Shown piece by piece: positions 32,528-41,523 of a stretch of 50,800 nucleotides of DNA. Source of the DNA: Caballeronia udeis (GTDB lineage: Bacteria > Pseudomonadota > Gammaproteobacteria > Burkholderiales > Burkholderiaceae); NCBI RefSeq assembly GCF_001544555.2, contig NZ_FCOK02000075.1, forward strand, positions 1 to 50,800. The letters run 5' to 3'. Every line of letters starts with the position of its first letter. Positions within the stretch are counted from its first letter, which is position 1. The notes under the pieces are model-generated. The model was not told where the DNA came from, made no database searches, and worked only from the letters and a program-made list of their open reading frames with translations. Position numbers and translations under genes: made by a program.

Positions 32528-32683
32528 ATAAGCGCACGTGCGTTTCCCCCGGACATAACGTGCACTGCCTCTTAAGCGTTTTATTTTCCGGAAAATCCGC
32601 CAATCCGCATTAATTTTCCATTTTTTTAACGTGCACCATAAGGCCGCCAGGCGCGCTGGGGCACGCGGCGAACCCAATGAACG

Positions 32684-33820
32684 ATGACAATAGTTGCAAG
32701 AAGGCCAGTCATTCCCGCGCTAACCGGCGTTCGCTTCCTGGCAGCGTTAAGCGTAGCGCTGTATCACCTGTCGCCGGATATTGCAGCGTCGTTAGGGATT
32801 TCGCCATTTTATTTCTACGATAATTCGGGCGATCCCGTCGAACTATTCTTCATTCTTTCGGGGTTTATTCTCACCTACACCCATCCGGAAATGAGCGGGG
32901 CAGAGGCGCCTGCCGTACGACAGTTCTATTTTTCCCGGTTCGCAAAAATATACCCAATCTATTTGTTAGGCTGGATCGTATTTGCACCGCTGGTGTATTC
33001 GAATCTTGCGGCCTTGCATGGACACTCGACGGGCCTATACGCGCGGCTGGCATTTTATGGCGTGATTTCCCTCGCGCTGTTGCAAGCGTGGACGCCCGCC
33101 ACCGCTAATGCGTGGAACACGCCTGGATGGTCGCTCTCCGCGGAAGCGGTTTTCTACGCGTCGTTTCCCTTCCTGTTTGCGTTCCTGAAAAATCGCAGCG
33201 TAGGCGTGTTGTTAAGTCTGATCGGGGCATGCTGGTTGTTTTCGGTCATCCCCACGTTGACGCTTTCGTTCCTGCCAGCGTCATTGGGACAGGCGTACTG
33301 GTTGCGAGAACTGGTCAACTTCACACCGGTGCTTCGAATAGGCGAGTTTATCGCCGGCATATGCATGGCGCGTCTTTACCTGAGCCAGGGCATGGCCAAA
33401 TCCTTTATCTTCGATGTGGCCGCTTTTGCGGCTTTGGTTGCAGCAGTTGCAGTCATCGTGCTGGCGAATCATGTGTTAGCCAAGGCGTTGCTGTTCCCCG
33501 CGTTTATCCTGCTCCTCTATTTCCTGGCACGCGCGAAAGGGCCGCTTAGCGGCTGGCTTGGGAGTAAGACCATGGTGCTGCTCGGGGAGGCGAGCTTTGC
33601 GTTTTACATACTGCATGTGCCGCTTTTCAGATACGCGAAGATGCTGTTTCCGAGCGTCGCCACGGCTCCCGCCCCATTCCTGGGATTCTTGCTGGTGCTA
33701 ACGGCCGTATCGATTTTCAGTTTCCTGTGGATTGAAAAGCCCCTGTGTGCGTACCTTCGCAAAGCCTACAAAACCAAGCGCTCATCGCATCCAATCCGGC
33801 AACCTGAGCCCGCGCACTAG
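32684..33820 (+). CDS. Acyltransferase 3 (OafA/YrhL-like) family membrane protein
   Basis: A 378-residue inner-membrane O-acyltransferase with about ten helices. The family marks are IPALTGVRFLAALSVALYHL with the essential His, NSGDPVELFFILSGFILTYT, RFAKIYPIYLLGWIVF (R-x-x-x-I-Y-P) and the NTPGWSLSAEAVFYASFPFL motif. These proteins pass acetyl or other acyl groups from the cytoplasm to sugars of lipopolysaccharide, exopolysaccharide or glycolipids. The short size fits a stand-alone AT3 without SGNH domain. It is not within a polysaccharide operon; the exopolysaccharide locus is 8 kb away, so an acceptor is not assigned. The C-terminal tail is basic and cytoplasmic. Confidence 0.88.
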   Translation: MTIVARRPVIPALTGVRFLAALSVALYHLSPDIAASLGISPFYFYDNSGDPVELFFILSGFILTYTHPEMSGAEAPAVRQFYFSRFAKIYPIYLLGWIVFAPLVYSNLAALHGHSTGLYARLAFYGVISLALLQAWTPATANAWNTPGWSLSAEAVFYASFPFLFAFLKNRSVGVLLSLIGACWLFSVIPTLTLSFLPASLGQAYWLRELVNFTPVLRIGEFIAGICMARLYLSQGMAKSFIFDVAAFAALVAAVAVIVLANHVLAKALLFPAFILLLYFLARAKGPLSGWLGSKTMVLLGEASFAFYILHVPLFRYAKMLFPSVATAPAPFLGFLLVLTAVSIFSFLWIEKPLCAYLRKAYKTKRSSHPIRQPEPAH

Positions 33821-34098
33821 GTGCCGGATCTCCGTTGCCTTGGCCTGGCCGCTAACGCCGCGCGGCTAAAGGCCGGCCGGCCTCATTCCTGGCGCTTACG
33901 TCACCACTTCCCAAGCCGCCATCGACGCGTTAGCTGGGCGCTACGAGGACGCGATGGATCATCCGCTCGCGTACGCGGAGCGCGCGGGTAAGCAGGGATA
34001 GGGATCGTACCTGCCTTTTCGCACCTGAATCTCGAGATCGACAAGGATTGATGGCCGCTCTGCACGATCGCCTCAGGCTTTCGGCCACCGTCGACGTT
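33821..34098. other. Intergenic stretch with a coding-like fragment
   Basis: A frame at about 33896-34003 reads AYVTTSQAAIDALAGRYEDA followed by MDHPLAYAERAGKQG and a stop. It looks like coding sequence but has no start and no recognised family, so it is probably a gene remnant. A G/C-rich repeat region (GGCCGGCCGGCC, about 33871) precedes it. Confidence 0.3.
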
Positions 34099-35364
34099 TC
34101 AACTCCTGGTGGTGCCGTAAGCAGCCAGTCTCCCCGAGAAATGGAGAACGAATCCGAGCAATGCCAATGCGCCGCCGAATATGCACGCCGCCTGCCATCC
34201 ACCCAGTCGCCAACTGATACTTGCTCCCCAAGAACCCGCGGCGCCGCCTAAAAACATGCCGGTCATGAATAGCGTGTTGAGCCGGCTTCTTGCCTCCGGT
34301 CGAAGAGCGTAGACCACATGTTGGTTGGAGATGAGAGCCGACTGCTCACCGAAGTCCAGCAGGATGATGCCGACAATCAGGCCAACGAGGCTGCCCCAAA
34401 TGCCCAGAACCGCGTATGACAACAGCATGATCAGGGAACCAAGCCCGATAACGGCATGGGGTCCGCGAGTATCAGCGACCCGGCCGGCAAGTGGGGCAAT
34501 CAGAATCCCGGCTGCACCCACTATCCCCATGAGACCTGCCACATCAGCCCCAAAACCGAAGGCCTCGTGCAGGCGCAATGCCAGAATTGTCCATAGTGCA
34601 ATAAAGGAACCGAACAGCGCGGCTTGAATACAGGTTGCACGACGCAGTGACCGCTCTTCTCGCCACAACTCCACGAGCGACTTCATGAGACGAAGGTAGC
34701 TGTGGTTTGTCTTGGGTTCGCTGTGCGGGAGTTTGAATAGCAACATCAACCAGATGACGACGGTCATCGCAGCCCCTAGCCAAAACGTGGCACGCCAGCC
34801 CCAATGATCGCCGGCAAATCCGCCGACCGCCCTGCCCAGCAGAATTCCGCAAAGCACGCCGCTCATCACTGTACCGACGACCTGGCCCCGGCGGCCGGAT
34901 GCGGCCAGTTCTGCCGCGAACGGAACGATTTGTTGGGTAACGGATCCTGAAATACCGACTACCGCTGAAGCGATTACCAGCAACCCGGCATTTGGGGCTG
35001 CAGCAAGGCACACCAATGCCACGATCAACACTGCGCCTTGGCAAAGAATCAATTTTCTGCGATCAATCCGGTCTCCCAGAGGGACCAGAAAAAACAGGCC
35101 GCAGGCGAAACCCAACTGTGTAGCCGTCGGAACCAGATTGACCAGGCCAACCGCTCGCGGGAAAGCCTGTTGCAATAGTTCCAGGATCGGCTGGTTATAG
35201 TAAATATTGGCGACAAAGACACCGCAGGCAACCGCCATCACCATCAGCAGTGCAGTATCCAGGTGACGTGTTAATGCAGGTGCTTCAAGAGCAGGTGCTT
35301 CAAGAGCGGCGGACCCCGCTGGAGATTTTCTACCAGCCGTATTTTGTGACATGTCCAGACTCAC
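34099..35364 (-). CDS. MFS exporter (YnfM/Bcr-like subgroup)
   Basis: A 421-residue 12-helix major-facilitator transporter. Diagnostic parts are MAVACGVFVANIYYNQPILE in helix 1, FFLVPLGDRIDRRKLILCQG (loop 2-3 motif), SVTQQIVPFAAELAASGRRG (the PLAA-A-like motif) and VVGTVMSGVLCGILLGRAVG. This NxYYNQP subgroup is typically made of drug or metabolite exporters; the substrate is unknown. The start may be the GTG at 35364 or the ATG at 35352. A 15-bp perfect tandem duplication (35276-35305) repeats EAPAL in the N-terminal tail. Divergent from the STAND regulator with a 114-bp intergenic region containing a 20-bp palindrome, so it is likely that regulator's target. Confidence 0.88.
   Translation of the reverse strand: MSLDMSQNTAGRKSPAGSAALEAPALEAPALTRHLDTALLMVMAVACGVFVANIYYNQPILELLQQAFPRAVGLVNLVPTATQLGFACGLFFLVPLGDRIDRRKLILCQGAVLIVALVCLAAAPNAGLLVIASAVVGISGSVTQQIVPFAAELAASGRRGQVVGTVMSGVLCGILLGRAVGGFAGDHWGWRATFWLGAAMTVVIWLMLLFKLPHSEPKTNHSYLRLMKSLVELWREERSLRRATCIQAALFGSFIALWTILALRLHEAFGFGADVAGLMGIVGAAGILIAPLAGRVADTRGPHAVIGLGSLIMLLSYAVLGIWGSLVGLIVGIILLDFGEQSALISNQHVVYALRPEARSRLNTLFMTGMFLGGAAGSWGASISWRLGGWQAACIFGGALALLGFVLHFSGRLAAYGTTRS
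35276..35305. repeat. 15-bp perfect tandem duplication inside the MFS gene
   Basis: GCAGGTGCTTCAAGA occurs twice head to tail. It adds five codons (EAPAL twice) to the cytoplasmic N-terminal tail without breaking the frame, the sort of slippage repeat that can vary between strains. Confidence 0.8.
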
Positions 35365-35421
35365 GATGAGGAACAGGGACCTTCATGGTGACGTCGTGCA
35401 CAGGAGAAGTCTTTGGCCTAC

Positions 35422-35441
35422 AATTTCAGACGTCTGAAATT
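35422..35441. promoter_or_regulatory. 20-bp perfect palindrome in the divergent promoter
   Basis: AATTTCAGACGTCTGAAATT is fully symmetric and lies mid-way between the MFS exporter and STAND regulator genes, 37 bp before the regulator start. It is a strong candidate operator for the winged-helix regulator, positioned to control both genes; it could also be a bidirectional hairpin. Function inferred from position. Confidence 0.6.
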
Positions 35442-35478
35442 CCTGTTGATCCCGCACTCTTGCTGTGTGACATAAAAA

Positions 35479-38202
35479 ATGCCTACAGGTACAAAGCCCC
35501 GCCATGAAAGGCTGTCGCAAAGTCCTGACTCCCGCGACGACGATATGGTTGCTTTCGGCCGCTATCAGCTTTTCCCACGTCTGCAGCTGTTATTGAAAGA
35601 CGGTGTACGGCTAGACGTAGGTGAGCGTGCGTTGGACGTGCTGGTCCAACTTATCAGTACGGCAGGCGAGGTAGTCTCCAAAGATTCGCTTCTTTCCCGC
35701 ATATGGTCGAAGGGAGTCATCGAAGAAAACAGCCTGCAGGCGCAGATCTCGTCGCTGCGAAAAATACTGGGGGACGATCGCGACCTGATTGCGACGGAGT
35801 TTGGCAGGGGCTATCGTTTTACAGGTTCAGTGCAGGCGCATCGGGCTGTAACGTCGTCCATAGGCTCACCTCACGCACGCGTCGGCCTGCCGAGTCCGCG
35901 GTCTCCTCTGATCGGCCGCGTTGAGGAGCTACTGGAATTAAACCGGCTGTTGGCTATCCGAACGCTATGTACGCTCACAGGCCCTGCCGGCATAGGTAAG
36001 ACTCGCCTGGCGATAGAGGCCGCGTCAGAATCCAGCCCCTATTTTCCCGATGGGGTTTACTTCGCCGACTTGTCACAACTAAGCGCGGCCTCAGTATCGC
36101 CAGCCATTTCGAGCGTGTTGGCGGGGCTGGTAGGAACAAGCGCACCGTTGGCGTCACACCCGGGAAGGGCACTACTGGTCGTTGATAACTGTGAACATGT
36201 GACGTCGGCGTGTGCAGCGGCCCTTGAGCGGCTACTGGAAGCAGATCCTCGACTGAGCGTGCTGCTCACCAGCCAGACCCCATTGGGGCTGGACGGTGAG
36301 CAGGTATACCGGCTCAATCCTCTCGCGTTACCCCCAGGCATCGTCGACGTAGCAAACGCAAGAAACTATAGTGCGGTTGAACTGTTCGTCCGTCGTGTCA
36401 CTTCCGCGGACTATCATTTCGCGCTTACGGAAGAGAACGTAGGGCAGGTCACCACGTTATGCAGAGCGCTCGACGGAGTTCCACTGGCATTGGAGATCGC
36501 CGCAGCGCGCGTGCCGTCGCTGGGTCTTGCAGCGGTCACCGAGGATTTGGCTGTTTCATCCGGATTGCTTGCAGCGCGGAAACGCCAGACCCCGGGGCGC
36601 CATCGGACGCTAGGTGACGCTCTGCAGTGGAGTTACCGGTTACTCGATTCCGTAGAACAAACGGTGTTCCAGGAACTGGCCATTTTCCCCGGCGATTTCA
36701 CGTTCGCTGCCGCGGAACCCATGGTATCCACCAAGCTGGAAAGCTCCACTCGCTTGGTTGATGTTCTTTGCAGCCTCGTTGAAAAGTCGCTCATCACGTT
36801 GCAGGCCGGAACCCAGCCGATACGCTATCGCTATCTGACCATGCTGCGGGCGTACGCGTTGGAGCAGCTTGCGGACCGTACGGCGGCCATGACTGAAAAG
36901 CATGCCCGCTTTGTTGAGCAATTGGTTTCTCAAGCCCAACAGGATTGGATGTCGCTCCCCACGACACAATGGAAGCGACAATACGAACACCACATTGACG
37001 ATATCAGGGCCGCTCTTGACTGGTCATTGTTAGATAGTAAGCGCCGTGCCCTGGGACTGCGCATCCTCGCGAACTCCGCCCCATTCTGGATACAACTATC
37101 ACTCCACGACGAGTGTCGCCAGCGGATGACGAACGTACTGGAAGAAACGAAAGTTCCTCCCGTTGAAGAGCACCAGGAGATGATGATTCAGGCCGCACTG
37201 GCCACTTCGCTGACTTGGTCACGCGGACCGGTTCCGGCTAATGAGCGGGCTTGGACTAGGGCCAGCGATCTCGCGCTCCGACTGGACGACAAGGAAACGC
37301 AACTGCAGGCTGAATACGGTCTATGGCTTTATCATCTCCGTAGCGGTTGCTACGCACAGGCACTGCGGCACGGGAAAAGCATGGCAGATTTAGCCCTGAG
37401 GCATCGCGATCAAGCGGCGCTTCTGACAGCGCGTCGTCTGATCGGTACATCTCATCATTTTTTGGGTAATCACACTCAAGCTGTGATTGAAATTGAAGCC
37501 ATGCTCGACAGCTATACGCGCGACGAACGTCATGGGTCCCATTTCAGATTTGGAATGGACCAGCGCGTAGCAGGCTGGGCTTTTCTTTCTCGCATTCTGG
37601 GTGTAATGGGGAACACGACGAAAGCTCGACGGGCTGCCCAGGTAGCGATCGACGAAGCTATGGCACTGGATCATGCCTGCACCCTATGTTGTGCCCTTGC
37701 GGAAGGAAGCTGTACCGTGGCGGCACTTTCGGGAGATGTAGAAGAAGTCGCCCGCGCATCGCAGCAGCTTAGTCAAGCGGCAGGAAATCACGGTCTGAAC
37801 TTTTGGGGACTCTACGGTTCGGCTTTTTCACTTTGGGCGAAAGTATTCCAGGACCCCAAAGCTGTCTCTTTCATGGAGCTTCGATCGACACTGGAGACGC
37901 TGCAAGCCCATAGGTTTGATCCAGCTTATTCCGTATTCCTGGCTGACTTTGCTAACGCAATGCTGGAGCAGGGACATACGCGAGAAGCCGCCGGTCTCAT
38001 TGATGCCCGACTGGCAGGCGACGCCGCCGGACAGCTTTGGAACGCCCCTGAGCTTATGAGGGTCAAGTCTCGGACGCTATCGGAGAAGAAGTCATCCCGG
38101 CGAGCGCCACGGTCGTTAATTTTGGAACAAGCGTTGGCGCTGGCACGGGCTCAGGGTGCGAAAGCTTGGGAGCTAAGAATCGCAGACGAACATGTTGCAT
38201 AG
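35479..38202 (+). CDS. STAND-type transcriptional regulator: winged helix + NTPase + helical repeats
   Basis: A 907-residue cytosolic regulator. Residues ~22-115 are an OmpR/PhoB-type winged helix (VRLDVGERALDVLVQLISTA, EENSLQAQISSLRKILGDDR, TEFGRGYRFTG). A NB-ARC-like STAND ATPase follows, with Walker A LTGPAGIGKTRLAIEAA (~168) and Walker B ALLVVDNCEH (~232), and the rest is TPR-like helices. The architecture matches regulators in which signal binding to the C-terminal repeats releases ATP-dependent activation. A second in-frame ATG at 35545 also precedes the winged helix; no clear ribosome binding site decides between them. Divergent from an MFS exporter across the 20-bp palindrome, so control of export in response to an inducer is likely. 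Convergent with lysR, 20 bp between stops. Confidence 0.88.
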   Translation: MPTGTKPRHERLSQSPDSRDDDMVAFGRYQLFPRLQLLLKDGVRLDVGERALDVLVQLISTAGEVVSKDSLLSRIWSKGVIEENSLQAQISSLRKILGDDRDLIATEFGRGYRFTGSVQAHRAVTSSIGSPHARVGLPSPRSPLIGRVEELLELNRLLAIRTLCTLTGPAGIGKTRLAIEAASESSPYFPDGVYFADLSQLSAASVSPAISSVLAGLVGTSAPLASHPGRALLVVDNCEHVTSACAAALERLLEADPRLSVLLTSQTPLGLDGEQVYRLNPLALPPGIVDVANARNYSAVELFVRRVTSADYHFALTEENVGQVTTLCRALDGVPLALEIAAARVPSLGLAAVTEDLAVSSGLLAARKRQTPGRHRTLGDALQWSYRLLDSVEQTVFQELAIFPGDFTFAAAEPMVSTKLESSTRLVDVLCSLVEKSLITLQAGTQPIRYRYLTMLRAYALEQLADRTAAMTEKHARFVEQLVSQAQQDWMSLPTTQWKRQYEHHIDDIRAALDWSLLDSKRRALGLRILANSAPFWIQLSLHDECRQRMTNVLEETKVPPVEEHQEMMIQAALATSLTWSRGPVPANERAWTRASDLALRLDDKETQLQAEYGLWLYHLRSGCYAQALRHGKSMADLALRHRDQAALLTARRLIGTSHHFLGNHTQAVIEIEAMLDSYTRDERHGSHFRFGMDQRVAGWAFLSRILGVMGNTTKARRAAQVAIDEAMALDHACTLCCALAEGSCTVAALSGDVEEVARASQQLSQAAGNHGLNFWGLYGSAFSLWAKVFQDPKAVSFMELRSTLETLQAHRFDPAYSVFLADFANAMLEQGHTREAAGLIDARLAGDAAGQLWNAPELMRVKSRTLSEKKSSRRAPRSLILEQALALARAQGAKAWELRIADEHVA

Positions 38203-38222
38203 GCGCCCGGCGTAATGCGGCA

Positions 38223-39161
38223 TCACTCGTTAGCCGCACCAAGCGCTTCGCCGAAGCGGGATATGCTCGCGAGCGGGCCCGTTTTCGTCGATTCGACCAG
38301 GTAGTCGAGGAAGGCCCGCACAGAGGGCGACGTACGCCGCGAATGTTCGAAGAGCGCATTCACGGGCGCATGCATTGGTTCGTAGTCTTGAAGGATGCGC
38401 CGCAACCGGCCACGCTCAATGTCGTCCGCCACTTGCCACGATGGAGCGCGCACGATACCCGCACCGTCGATCGCCGCGGCCGCGAGCACGTCGAGCGCGT
38501 TGGCCCGGAGGCGGCCTGTAATGCGTGCGGAACGACGAGTGCCTGCGGACTTGAAATGCCAATCGACGGGGCCAGGCTGGTCGGAGAAAACGAGGCAGTC
38601 GTGCTGACGCAGCTCATCAGGAGAGCAAGGCACGCCGCGCCGCTCGATATAAGACGGCGCGGCGCAAACGATCATGCGCACCTCACCGAGCTTGCGTGCC
38701 ACGAGCGCCGAATCAGGCAGGCGGCCCACGCGAATCGCGAGGTGGATGTCCTCCTCGACGAGATTCACGGCGCGGTCGACCAGCAGCAGCTCGATCGAAA
38801 CTGCGGGGTGGCGCGCAAGGAAGCGCGGCAGGAGCGGCGCGATGACGGTTCGGCCTAGCAGCGTGGGTGCAGCGATACACAAACGGCCCGATGGATCGCT
38901 GCGGCCCGCGCTGAGCAACGCGCCCACTTCGTCCAGCTCCGCGAGGATCGACTTCGCGCGCTCGAAAAAGAGGCGCCCCTCGTTCGTCAGCGCAATGTGC
39001 CGTGTCGTGCGGCGCAGCAGTTGCATGCCGAATCGCGTCTCGAGCGCCGACAAGTGGCGACTCACCGAAGTCAGCGACATCGGAATCGTACGGGCGGCGG
39101 CAGACAGACTGCCGGCTTCCACCACTCGGACAAACACATTCATTGCGTCGAACCGGTCCAT
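38223..39161 (-). CDS. LysR family transcriptional regulator
   Basis: A 312-residue regulator. The N-terminal helix-turn-helix is typical (MDRFDAMNVFVRVVEAGSLS, LTSVSRHLSALETRFGMQLL, LLRRTTRHIALTNEGRLFFE), followed by the linker helix and a periplasmic-binding-protein-like effector domain (LCIAAPTLLGRTVIAPLLPR, DIHLAIRVGRLPDSALVARK). It belongs to the group that controls neighbouring transporter or reductase genes. The start has AAGGAAAGG upstream, a very good ribosome binding site. Divergent from an MFS exporter gene 166 bp away with a TCCCGAATCCGGGA dyad between, so it probably regulates that gene and itself. Inducer unknown. Confidence 0.92.
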   Translation of the reverse strand: MDRFDAMNVFVRVVEAGSLSAAARTIPMSLTSVSRHLSALETRFGMQLLRRTTRHIALTNEGRLFFERAKSILAELDEVGALLSAGRSDPSGRLCIAAPTLLGRTVIAPLLPRFLARHPAVSIELLLVDRAVNLVEEDIHLAIRVGRLPDSALVARKLGEVRMIVCAAPSYIERRGVPCSPDELRQHDCLVFSDQPGPVDWHFKSAGTRRSARITGRLRANALDVLAAAAIDGAGIVRAPSWQVADDIERGRLRRILQDYEPMHAPVNALFEHSRRTSPSVRAFLDYLVESTKTGPLASISRFGEALGAANE

Positions 39162-39211
39162 TGATCACCTTTCCTTAAATCGGAAGAGTCATTACCGCTT
39201 TGTGACCGTAC

Positions 39212-39225
39212 TCCCGAATCCGGGA
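39212..39225. promoter_or_regulatory. Dyad between lysR and MFS genes, candidate LysR box
   Basis: TCCCGAATCCGGGA is a 14-bp near-perfect inverted repeat (one central mismatched pair) 51 bp from the lysR start and 103 bp from the exporter start, where an LysR recognition site is expected. Function inferred. Confidence 0.4.
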
Positions 39226-39327
39226 ATAGTCTACATTCCCCTTTGAGCAAACCGCAAAAGCCCGCACGCCACGCTTGGGCTCGAGCGTGCGAGCACTTCG
39301 AAAATTTCGGGCAAAGGATGGGCGCAG

Positions 39328-40518
39328 ATGAAGCAATCGATCTACTGGTTCATGGCACTCGCAGCCGGACTCGTCGTCGCCAATAACTATTACAACCAGC
39401 CGCTGCTCGTTGATTTCGCGCATACGTTCAGGGTTACTGAAGGTCAGGCCGGTGTGGTTTCCATCGCCGCGCAGGCTGGTTATGCGCTGGGCCTGCTCTT
39501 CTTCATTCCGCTCGGCGACAAGGTCGAGCTTCGCAAGCTCTTCGCGTTCACGTTGACGGCCTCCGTCGTCGCGCTCGTCGCGATGGCGGCGGCGCCCACG
39601 CTGCCTTGGGCCGTGGCGGCGAGCTTTGCCGCGGGCATGGCAAGTGTGGCACCGCAACTGCTCACGCCTCTTGCGGCGCAGATTGCAGGACCCCAGGGCC
39701 GCGGCAAGGCCGTCGGAATCGTGATGTTGGGCCTGCTTTGCGGCATCCTCGTCTCTCGCACGGTATCGGGCGTGATCGCTGCATATTTCGGATGGCGCGC
39801 CGTCTACGCCTTCGCGGCAGTCGCGATGGTGGCCGTTGCCGCCATGCTTGCGCGCGTGCTTCCACGCGTCGAGCCGACCTTCTCGGGTAGCTACGGCGTG
39901 TTGATGCGTTCGCTGTTTGCGTTGCTGCGCGAGGAGCCCGTGGTACGGCAGACCGCTTCGATCGCGGCATTGCAGTTTGCCGCATTCAGCGCGTTCTGGA
40001 CGACACTCGCGTTTCACCTGCACGGCCTCGACCCACGTTACGGCAGCGAGACGGCCGGATTGTTCGGGCTCGTCGGTGTCGCCGGGGCCAGCGCGTCCTA
40101 TGCCGTCGGCAAGCTGGCCGATGCTCACGATCCACGTCGTGTCATTCTCGCGGCCAGCATCGTCTTCATCGCCTCGTATGGGCTGCTTGCCTGGAAAGGC
40201 GCGAGCATCGGCGGGTTGATCGTTGGCGTAATCCTGCTCGACCTCGGCCTGCAAAGCTCGCATGTCTCGAACATGGCGCGCAACCTGGCGGTTCGGAGCA
40301 CTGCGATGAGCCGCGCCAACACGCTTTATATGACGATTCGTTTTGCGGGCGGGGCGATCGGCGCGACGCTTGGCAATTATGCGTGGAGCATGTGGCATTG
40401 GCCGGGCGTGTGCTGTGTTGGGCTTGTCTTTGCCGGCGCCTCAGTGCTGCTGCAGATCACTCCCGCGTCCGGTCAGCGACGGCCTGTGGTGGAACGCGAG
40501 AAAAGCGCCGACGCATGA
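39328..40518 (+). CDS. MFS exporter, related to the one at 34099
   Basis: A 396-residue 12-helix transporter of the same subgroup as the gene at 34099-35364. It shares the helix-1 motif (LVVANNYYNQPLLVDFAHTF), the loop 2-3 sequence (FFIPLGDKVELRKLFAFTLT), SVAPQLLTPLAAQIAGPQGR and GIVMLGLLCGILVSRTVSG. It lacks the long N-terminal tail of its relative. Divergent from lysR; the start has AAAGGATG upstream at some distance. The C-terminus is charged and cytoplasmic. Substrate unknown; drug or metabolite export is the usual role of this group. Confidence 0.9.
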   Translation: MKQSIYWFMALAAGLVVANNYYNQPLLVDFAHTFRVTEGQAGVVSIAAQAGYALGLLFFIPLGDKVELRKLFAFTLTASVVALVAMAAAPTLPWAVAASFAAGMASVAPQLLTPLAAQIAGPQGRGKAVGIVMLGLLCGILVSRTVSGVIAAYFGWRAVYAFAAVAMVAVAAMLARVLPRVEPTFSGSYGVLMRSLFALLREEPVVRQTASIAALQFAAFSAFWTTLAFHLHGLDPRYGSETAGLFGLVGVAGASASYAVGKLADAHDPRRVILAASIVFIASYGLLAWKGASIGGLIVGVILLDLGLQSSHVSNMARNLAVRSTAMSRANTLYMTIRFAGGAIGATLGNYAWSMWHWPGVCCVGLVFAGASVLLQITPASGQRRPVVEREKSADA

Positions 40519-40647
40519 GGTGCGTGAAGCGCGATAGGCAATCGAGCGATCGCATCAAACTTGCCGTCGTGGCTGCATCGAATCCGAAATAGAGGGGGAT
40601 CTGTCGTCGGTTTCTCGTATGAGAGCTTCGGGTTGCGCCGGCCTCGC

Positions 40648-41523
40648 CTATTCCCCTACACGTGCGAGCGAACGGAATACGGCCAGCAACCAGAACGGAA
40701 GTACGGTAAACAGGCCCACGAGCGCAGTCGCCGCTCTGATGTCGTGGAGTTGCCACACCGCACCGGAGGGATCGGTCACTCCTCCGGCCTGCGTGTCGAA
40801 CAGCAGGCTGAGGATAGGCGCGGCGATGATCGACGTATAGGCAAACAGCGGTTTGATCCAGTAACCCGCCATATCCGGACGCGGGCCCTTCAGACGCCGC
40901 GCATAGAGTGCGAATACCTGGAAGAACACGTAGACAGTCAGATACCAGCCGAGAAAGTTGACGAACGGTACGCCGAAATAGCTGCCGCCGTGATGCCAGA
41001 TCCAGTTGCCGGTGATTGTCGACATCATTGGATCAATGGTCAGGTCCCAGCTCACCATGATGAAGCTCGCGATGACGGGCGTTTGCACCGCCAATGAGCC
41101 GCGCAGCCTGCCGGAGGTATCGCCAAGGATCGCCCGTGCGAGTGTCCATGACAGATAGCCGACACCGAAGTACGCTGGACCGATCAGCAGTGGCACGAGG
41201 AACAGTTTCGGGCCTATCGTGTCGCTGTAATGATATGAGCCGAACGGAAAGCCGGTGACGATGCTCAGATTCTCGAAGGCGTTGCTGAAGCCCAGGCAGA
41301 TCGCGATGAAGAACAGGATCGCGCGCCAGCCGTAGGTTGATGCGCCGTGCAGCAAACCGAACATGAGCAGCGACAACGCGAGCATTGCTCCGCCGACAAC
41401 CGTCGGCAAGTGCATCAACACGGACGCGACATGGGACAGTACGCTTGCGGCCGCGAAAACCCATAGCGCGGGCGAGATCCACTGTGCGCCGGCCTTCGGG
41501 TGGGTGGCTTGCAGGACTTTCAT
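40648..41523 (-). CDS. CruF-like (carotenoid biosynthesis family, DUF422) membrane protein
   Basis: A 291-residue integral membrane protein with seven to eight helices. The pattern FFIAICLGFSNAFENLSIVT, GFPFGSYHYSDTIGPKLFLV, LIGPAYFGVGYLSWTLAR, MVSWDLTIDPMMST and NFLGWYLTVYVFFQVFALYA is that of the CruF/DUF422 family, whose characterised members hydrate carotenoids (gamma-carotene 1',2'-hydratase). No phytoene synthase or desaturase is in the window, so a carotenoid substrate is not proven. The start ATG overlaps the preceding stop as ATGA, so the gene is translationally coupled to the oxidoreductase upstream and probably shares its TetR control. Confidence 0.8.
   Translation of the reverse strand: MKVLQATHPKAGAQWISPALWVFAAASVLSHVASVLMHLPTVVGGAMLALSLLMFGLLHGASTYGWRAILFFIAICLGFSNAFENLSIVTGFPFGSYHYSDTIGPKLFLVPLLIGPAYFGVGYLSWTLARAILGDTSGRLRGSLAVQTPVIASFIMVSWDLTIDPMMSTITGNWIWHHGGSYFGVPFVNFLGWYLTVYVFFQVFALYARRLKGPRPDMAGYWIKPLFAYTSIIAAPILSLLFDTQAGGVTDPSGAVWQLHDIRAATALVGLFTVLPFWLLAVFRSLARVGE

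Noticed and set aside
33870..33883. GGCCGGCCGGCC run considered as a terminator
   Set aside because: No T tract follows, and the stem is not well separated by a loop.
39175..40398. 407-codon minus-strand open frame opposite the MFS exporter
   Set aside because: Composition is typical of an antisense shadow (Arg, His, Gly, Asp), while the plus strand codes a clear transporter.
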